Part shown: piece by piece, positions 6,034 to 8,797 of the stretch
How positions within the stretch are numbered: position 1 is the stretch's first letter
How the letters are laid out: each line of letters starts with the position of its first letter
Source of the DNA: Jiangellaceae bacterium
GTDB lineage: Bacteria; Actinomycetota; Actinomycetes; Jiangellales; Jiangellaceae
Assembly (NCBI GenBank): GCA_030146385.1
Contig: JASLBX010000053.1
Span: forward strand, 1-8,797
DNA length: 8,797 nt
Direction: 5' to 3'
Program-made: the position numbers and the translations under genes
Notes under the pieces: generated by a model
What the model was told of the DNA's origin: nothing
Seen by the model: the letters and a program-made list of their open reading frames with translations, nothing else
Database searches by the model: none

Positions 6034-7199
6034 CCGAGACCATCAGGCTTGGCACCGTCGCCGGCGTCCGAGTCGGACTGCACTGGAGCGTGCTCGGCAT
6101 CGTCGCGCTCCTGCTCTTCTTCTTCGCCGGCGTCACCTTGCCCATGCAGTTCCCGGACCAGTCGGCGGCCGCGTATGTGATCGCGGCGCTGCTCGCCACC
6201 GCACTGTTCGTCCTCTCGCTGCTGGCTCACGAGGTGGGCCACGCGGTCGTGGCCGTGCGCCACGGCATCGAGGTCGAGGGCATCACTCTCTGGTTGCTCG
6301 GCGGGGTGGCCCGGTTGCGCGGCGAGGCCTCCAACCCGGGCATGGACTTCCGCATCGCCGCCGTCGGCCCGGCCATCAGCCTGGCACTCGGTGCCGGGTT
6401 CACCGTCACGTCCTGGGTGCTCTCGGGAGCGCAGGCGCCCGAGCTGGTCACCGGAGTCGTGAGCTACCTCGGCGTCATCAACATCCTGCTGGCGGTGTTC
6501 AACCTGATTCCCGCCGCCCCGCTCGACGGCGGCCGCATCCTGCGCTCGGCGCTGTGGGCCTGGCGCGGAGACCGGGCCGAGGCCCAGATCTGGGCCGCCC
6601 GCGCGGGCCGGGTGTTCGGCTTCATGCTGGTCGCGCTCGGAGTCTTCGGCGTGTTCGCCGGCACCGGCGGCGGCCTGTGGTGGGTCTTGATCGGCCTGTT
6701 CATCATCACCATGGCGTCGGTCGAGGAGAACTACGCGCGAACAAGTGCCGTGCTCGGCGGGTTGCGCGCGCGCGACATCATGACGTCGGACCCCGACACC
6801 GCCGATCCTGGCCACAGCGTGGCCGACTTCGTCCGCGACGTGGTGATGGCGCGCCGCCATTCCGCCTTCCCGCTGGTCGATCCGAGCGGTGAGGTCGCGG
6901 GGATCGTGACGCTGAACCGCATCCGTGGTCTTCCGCAGGATCGTCACTCCAGCACCACCATCGGCGAGATCGCCTGCCCGACCGACGAGGTCCCGATCGC
7001 GCGACCGGACGAACTGGTCTCGGAGCTGCTCGTCCGCCTCGGCGGATGCGCCGACGGCCGCGCGTTGGTCATGGCCGGCGACCAGCTGGTGGGCATCATC
7101 TCGCCGAGCGACATCAGCCGCGCGGCCGCGCTTCGCGGCATCGGCATCCAGTCGTTCGACGGCGCCGACCTGGCCAGGTCCAGCGGTCCTTGGCGATGA
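6030..7199 (+). CDS. Site-2 protease family (M50) membrane zinc protease with two CBS domains
   Basis: This encodes a 389-residue intramembrane metalloprotease. It has about six hydrophobic segments (roughly 18-37, 46-66, 108-132, 143-162, 195-210, 214-230). The zinc motif HEVGH (67-71) directly follows the second, and the third zinc ligand is D166 in NLIPAAPLDGGR. The cytoplasmic part carries two CBS domains (about 246-300 from LRARDIMT, and about 311-370 ending LVGIISPSDISR), which usually sense adenine nucleotides. Site-2 proteases cut membrane-bound regulators such as anti-sigma factors; the CBS subtype includes M. tuberculosis Rip3 (Rv2625c), in the DosR dormancy regulon. The substrate here is unknown. 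The ATG overlaps the polymerase stop (ATGA) with GGAGG at 6015-6019, so it is in the same operon. The open frame reaches back to 5871, but only inside the polymerase gene, which argues for 6030. Confidence 0.93.
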   Translation: MTETIRLGTVAGVRVGLHWSVLGIVALLLFFFAGVTLPMQFPDQSAAAYVIAALLATALFVLSLLAHEVGHAVVAVRHGIEVEGITLWLLGGVARLRGEASNPGMDFRIAAVGPAISLALGAGFTVTSWVLSGAQAPELVTGVVSYLGVINILLAVFNLIPAAPLDGGRILRSALWAWRGDRAEAQIWAARAGRVFGFMLVALGVFGVFAGTGGGLWWVLIGLFIITMASVEENYARTSAVLGGLRARDIMTSDPDTADPGHSVADFVRDVVMARRHSAFPLVDPSGEVAGIVTLNRIRGLPQDRHSSTTIGEIACPTDEVPIARPDELVSELLVRLGGCADGRALVMAGDQLVGIISPSDISRAAALRGIGIQSFDGADLARSSGPWR

Positions 7200-7948
7200 C
7201 TGAGGCGGAGGACAGTCTCCCAGCACTACCGAACTTGATCATCATCGGTGCGATGAAGTGCGGGACGACGGCCCTGCACGGGCTGCTGGACCGCCACCCC
7301 GACATCGCGATGGCCGGGGGCAAGGAGCTCAACTTCTTCTTCGGCCCGGCCAACTCTCCAGGTAAGGACGCCGTGTCGACCTGGCATCGAGGGCCCGACT
7401 GGTACGCGCGCCAGTTCGACGGCCGGGCCGTCGTCCGTGGTGAGGCCTCTCCGGGTTACACGTCCCCCGACCATCCGGAGGCGGCGGGACGCATGGCGGC
7501 CGTCGTACCGGACGCTCGCCTGGTGTACCTCGTCCGCGATCCGATCGAGCGGGCCGTGTCGCAGTACCGCCACCACCGTGCCGACGGCTCCGAGTCGCGC
7601 CCGGTGGCCGAAGCGCTCCTGGATCCGGGGAGCCAGTATGTCGCCCGCGGCCGGTACTACGAGCGCCTCGTCCCGTTCCTCGAGCACTTCGCGCGCGGGC
7701 AAATCGTGATCATTGCCCAAGAGGACCTTCTCGCCGAGACCGATGCCTGTCTGAAGCAGGTCTGCCGGCTCCTTGACGTGGAGCCGTCGGACCAGCTGGC
7801 TCCGGTGACGCAGCGGTGGAACGTGTCGCCCGGTGCTGAGGTGGCCGTACCTCGGCCGGTGCGGGCCCAGCTCGAGCGGGCGTTCGCGGACGATGTGGCC
7901 CGCCTCCGCGAGCTCACGGGCCAGGAGTTCGCTCACTGGTCGATGTGA
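7196..7948 (+). CDS. PAPS-dependent sulfotransferase domain protein
   Basis: This encodes a 250-residue sulfotransferase of the heparan-sulfate/Sulfotransfer_1 type, which moves sulfate from PAPS to a hydroxyl or amine. The 5'-phosphosulfate loop is LIIIGAMKCGTTALHGLL (14-31). KELNFFF follows at 43-49, where the lysine is the likely catalytic residue. The 3'-phosphate site is YLVRDPIERAVSQYRHH (111-127), with R114 and S122. The acceptor is unknown: a cell-wall glycan, lipid or secondary metabolite is possible. There is no signal peptide or membrane segment, so it should be cytoplasmic. Length is normal. The ATG lies within the stop of the protease gene (ATGA) and has no visible Shine-Dalgarno, so translation probably depends on coupling. 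It is the last gene of the run that starts with ligD. Confidence 0.9.
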   Translation: MTEAEDSLPALPNLIIIGAMKCGTTALHGLLDRHPDIAMAGGKELNFFFGPANSPGKDAVSTWHRGPDWYARQFDGRAVVRGEASPGYTSPDHPEAAGRMAAVVPDARLVYLVRDPIERAVSQYRHHRADGSESRPVAEALLDPGSQYVARGRYYERLVPFLEHFARGQIVIIAQEDLLAETDACLKQVCRLLDVEPSDQLAPVTQRWNVSPGAEVAVPRPVRAQLERAFADDVARLRELTGQEFAHWSM

Positions 7949-7967
7949 CGCGTCATTACCGGTTTGG

Positions 7968-7991
7968 GGTGCCGTATGCCGGGAAGGCACC
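7968..7991 (+). terminator. Weak hairpin after the ligD-to-sulfotransferase operon
   Basis: GGTGCC (7968-7973) can pair with GGCACC (7986-7991) across a 12-nt loop, 20 nt after the sulfotransferase stop. The stem is short, no T-run follows, and its right arm is shared with the palindrome at 7988-8001. It is a terminator candidate by position only. Confidence 0.25.
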
Positions 7992-8001
7992 ATGCATGGT
8001 G
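7988..8001. promoter_or_regulatory. 14-bp perfect palindrome, possible operator
   Basis: CACCATGCATGGTG is its own reverse complement with no spacer. It lies 40 nt after the sulfotransferase stop and 105 nt before the small proline-rich gene. This is the sort of site bound by a dimeric regulator, but no promoter or regulator gene next to it supports this. Confidence 0.3.
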
Positions 8002-8105
8002 GTTGTCACTCGCGACCATCAAGCCGGCCACGGCCGGCGGAGCGACGGCGCCGGCTCCGTGACCGCGCTCGTAGCCTTGCGCAAGTCACACGGAAGGCAG
8101 TCAAT

Positions 8106-8306
8106 ATGAACCTGTTCGCCACCCATCCGCCACCCGGGCCGGATCCCGACCCGACCCCACCAACCCGCCCGATGCCTGACCCGACGCCGCCAGGCCCGGC
8201 GCCCGAGCGTCCCGTACCACCGGCACCCATGCCCGAGCCGAGCCCGACCGGCCCGCCACCGGGTCCGGCCCCCGAGCCAGAGCCCCGTCCCGAACCAATC
8301 CCCTGA
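8106..8306 (+). CDS. Small proline-rich peptide, function unknown
   Basis: This is a 66-codon frame with a good GGAAGG (8092-8097) 8 nt before the ATG, which is the main reason to accept it. I count 32 prolines in 66 residues. After MNLFATH the chain is a string of short Pro repeats with Asp, Glu, Thr, Ala and Arg (PDPTPP occurs twice, PAPE twice), so it must be disordered or polyproline-II. There is no signal peptide, cysteine or membrane segment. Similar low-complexity frames can arise by chance in GC-rich DNA. Against that, this one has a non-Pro N terminus, a proper RBS and a stop followed at once by a hairpin. The frame is open further upstream, but no better start exists. It could be a true small protein or a translated leader. 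I do not know a family for it. Confidence 0.5.
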   Translation: MNLFATHPPPGPDPDPTPPTRPMPDPTPPGPAPERPVPPAPMPEPSPTGPPPGPAPEPEPRPEPIP

Positions 8307-8364
8307 GGTCACCTGATCGCATTTTGGTCACCTGATCGCCGCGGTGCTGGCGATCAGGTGACCT
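8306..8364. repeat. Three copies of a 14-bp repeat, two direct and one inverted
   Basis: GGTCACCTGATCGC occurs at 8307-8320 and 8326-8339, and its exact reverse complement at 8350-8363. Copy 1 starts immediately after (and with one flanking A overlaps) the stop of the proline-rich gene. The third copy can pair with either of the others, giving two mutually exclusive stems of 15 bp each: 8306-8320 with 8350-8364, or 8326-8340 with 8349-8363. Confidence 0.9.
8326..8363 (+). terminator. 15-bp perfect hairpin, probable terminator
   Basis: GGTCACCTGATCGCC pairs with GGCGATCAGGTGACC across an 8-nt loop (8341-8348). It begins 20 nt after the stop of the proline-rich gene. No T-run follows (TAACTAAG), which is common for actinobacterial terminator hairpins. 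The extra direct copy upstream makes a protein-binding role possible as well. Confidence 0.5.
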
Positions 8365-8400
8365 AACTAAGCCACTAATCGGCCATATCGCTGGACGGGC

Positions 8401-8487
8401 GTGAAGAATGCCGGACGGGTCTTGGTTTGCCGTTCGATTTAACCGACATAAGTGCATCCTGATCAAGATCGGTCCGGCGTTCTTCAC
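8401..8487. repeat. Imperfect 26-bp inverted repeat around an AT-richer centre
   Basis: GTGAAGAATGCCGGAC (8401-8416) pairs with GTCCGGCGTTCTTCAC (8472-8487), with a single G-T pair. The match continues inward, to about 22 of 26 positions, over 8401-8426 and 8462-8487. The centre (8427-8461) contains CGATTTAACC and is AT-richer than the surroundings. I find no open frame inside. It could be a regulatory hairpin, a small non-autonomous mobile element or a promoter region with paired operators. Confidence 0.65.
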
Positions 8488-8506
8488 ACCTCTTCACCGC
8501 CGGACC
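8471..8506 (+). repeat. Second hairpin overlapping the right arm
   Basis: GGTCCGGCG (8471-8479) is perfectly complementary to CGCCGGACC (8498-8506), with an 18-nt loop made of two TCTTCAC direct repeats (8481-8487, 8491-8497). It competes with the larger inverted repeat for the same bases. CAAGACC (8512-8518) is also complementary to GGTCTTG (8418-8424). Confidence 0.55.
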
Positions 8507-8521
8507 CTTCTCAAGACCGAA

Positions 8522-8537
8522 GATCATCGGCATGATC
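8522..8537. promoter_or_regulatory. Dyad GATCAT-4-ATGATC, possible autorepressor operator
   Basis: GATCAT and ATGATC face each other across CGGC and end 7 nt before the ATG of the winged-helix gene at 8545. AbiEi-type antitoxins are known to bind inverted repeats in their own promoters, so an operator role is reasonable but not shown. Confidence 0.35.
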
Positions 8538-8544
8538 ACCCGCC

Positions 8545-8797
8545 ATGGATGTGGCCCAAGCAATCACCAAGCTGGGTGGGACCGCTCGCTGGATCGAGCT
8601 TCGCGAGTACGTGTCCCAGCGCGCGCTCGAACGAGCAGTGCGCGACAAGGCCATTTCCCGAATTGGGCGGGGCGTCTACCGGTTGCCCAACCTTCCGAAA
8701 ACCGACGCCACTCTGCCGGGCGTCTACTCGCACGTCACCGCCGCCGAGTCCTGGGAGCTCGGTGTGCTCCACAAGGCCAAGATCACCCACATCACGG
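8545..8797 (+). CDS. AbiEi-type winged-helix protein, N-terminal part (cut by window end)
   Basis: From the ATG at 8545 an open frame runs 84 codons to the window edge. The first 47 residues match the N-terminal winged-helix domain of AbiEi-family antitoxins: LGGTARWIELREYVSQRALERAV, then a basic wing with RIGRGVYRLP. After this, YSHVTAAESWELGVLHKAKITHIT resembles the 'lShxsAAxxwGl...HvTvpr' stretch that follows the same domain in AbiEi antitoxins and in many actinobacterial DUF559 (Vsr-like nuclease) proteins. The family member cannot be decided without the rest. If it is an antitoxin, a nucleotidyltransferase toxin of the AbiEii type should lie downstream. An in-frame stop at 8533-8535 limits the start to 8545 or later. 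No Shine-Dalgarno is visible, so the mRNA may be leaderless. Codons such as ATT, CGA, AAA and CTT appear more freely than in the upstream genes, which hints at a different origin. Confidence 0.72.
   Translation, partial: MDVAQAITKLGGTARWIELREYVSQRALERAVRDKAISRIGRGVYRLPNLPKTDATLPGVYSHVTAAESWELGVLHKAKITHIT

Noticed and set aside
5035..7226. Two long minus-strand frames opposite the polymerase and protease genes
   Set aside because: Both mirror well-supported plus-strand genes and have shadow-type composition.
8006..8312. Minus-strand frames opposite the proline-rich gene
   Set aside because: They are Gly/Arg/Trp-rich complements of a repetitive Pro-coding stretch, with no RBS or domain.
8306..8364. 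CRISPR array
   Set aside because: There are only three copies, one of them inverted, with spacings of 5 and 10 nt and no cas genes.
8401..8487. Complete insertion sequence or integron attC site
   Set aside because: The 87-bp span has no transposase, no visible target-site duplication at its edges and no GTTRRRY core. At most it could be a small non-autonomous element.

Overview
This is a high-GC, gene-dense stretch with short intergenic gaps, GTG starts and many TGATG/ATGA stop-start overlaps. Together with the protein families it points to an actinobacterium, probably a filamentous or spore-forming actinomycete; this placement is inference and no marker gene fixes the genus. Most genes read rightward.

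Positions 1-2017 hold the end of an unrecognised gene that overlaps the start of a bacterial Ku gene, followed 2 nt later by a formamidopyrimidine-DNA glycosylase/endonuclease VIII (Fpg/Nei) gene. Positions 2070-2447 hold a small convergent gene on the minus strand, which resembles a widespread stress-associated family of small acidic proteins often misnamed as glucan branching enzymes. A principal-like (group 2) RNA polymerase sigma factor gene follows at 2613-3605, diverging from it.

Positions 3674-7948 form one tight unit of four genes: a LigD-type protein with phosphoesterase and ATP-dependent ligase domains, a separate LigD-type polymerase/primase, a membrane site-2 protease with two CBS domains, and a PAPS-dependent sulfotransferase. 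The last three each start inside the stop codon of the gene before (ATGA).

Ku, the two split LigD proteins and the glycosylase make a complete bacterial non-homologous end-joining (NHEJ) set plus a base-excision enzyme. Ku holds the ends, the polymerase fills them, the phosphoesterase cleans 3' ends and the ligase seals them. The sigma gene sits between the two repair blocks, and GGGTAT boxes of the SigB/SigF -10 type lie upstream of the sigma gene, of ligD and of the minus-strand gene. This suggests, but does not prove, stress or developmental control of the island. The protease and sulfotransferase are unusual operon partners for NHEJ.

Positions 7949-8544 are mostly non-coding and rich in symmetric DNA. 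They contain a 14-bp perfect palindrome, a 66-residue peptide that is half proline, a three-copy 14-bp repeat that can form two competing hairpins, a 26-bp imperfect inverted repeat with a further overlapping hairpin, and a dyad next to the last gene. That gene, cut by the window end, starts with an AbiEi-type winged-helix domain and probably opens an accessory or defence-type region.
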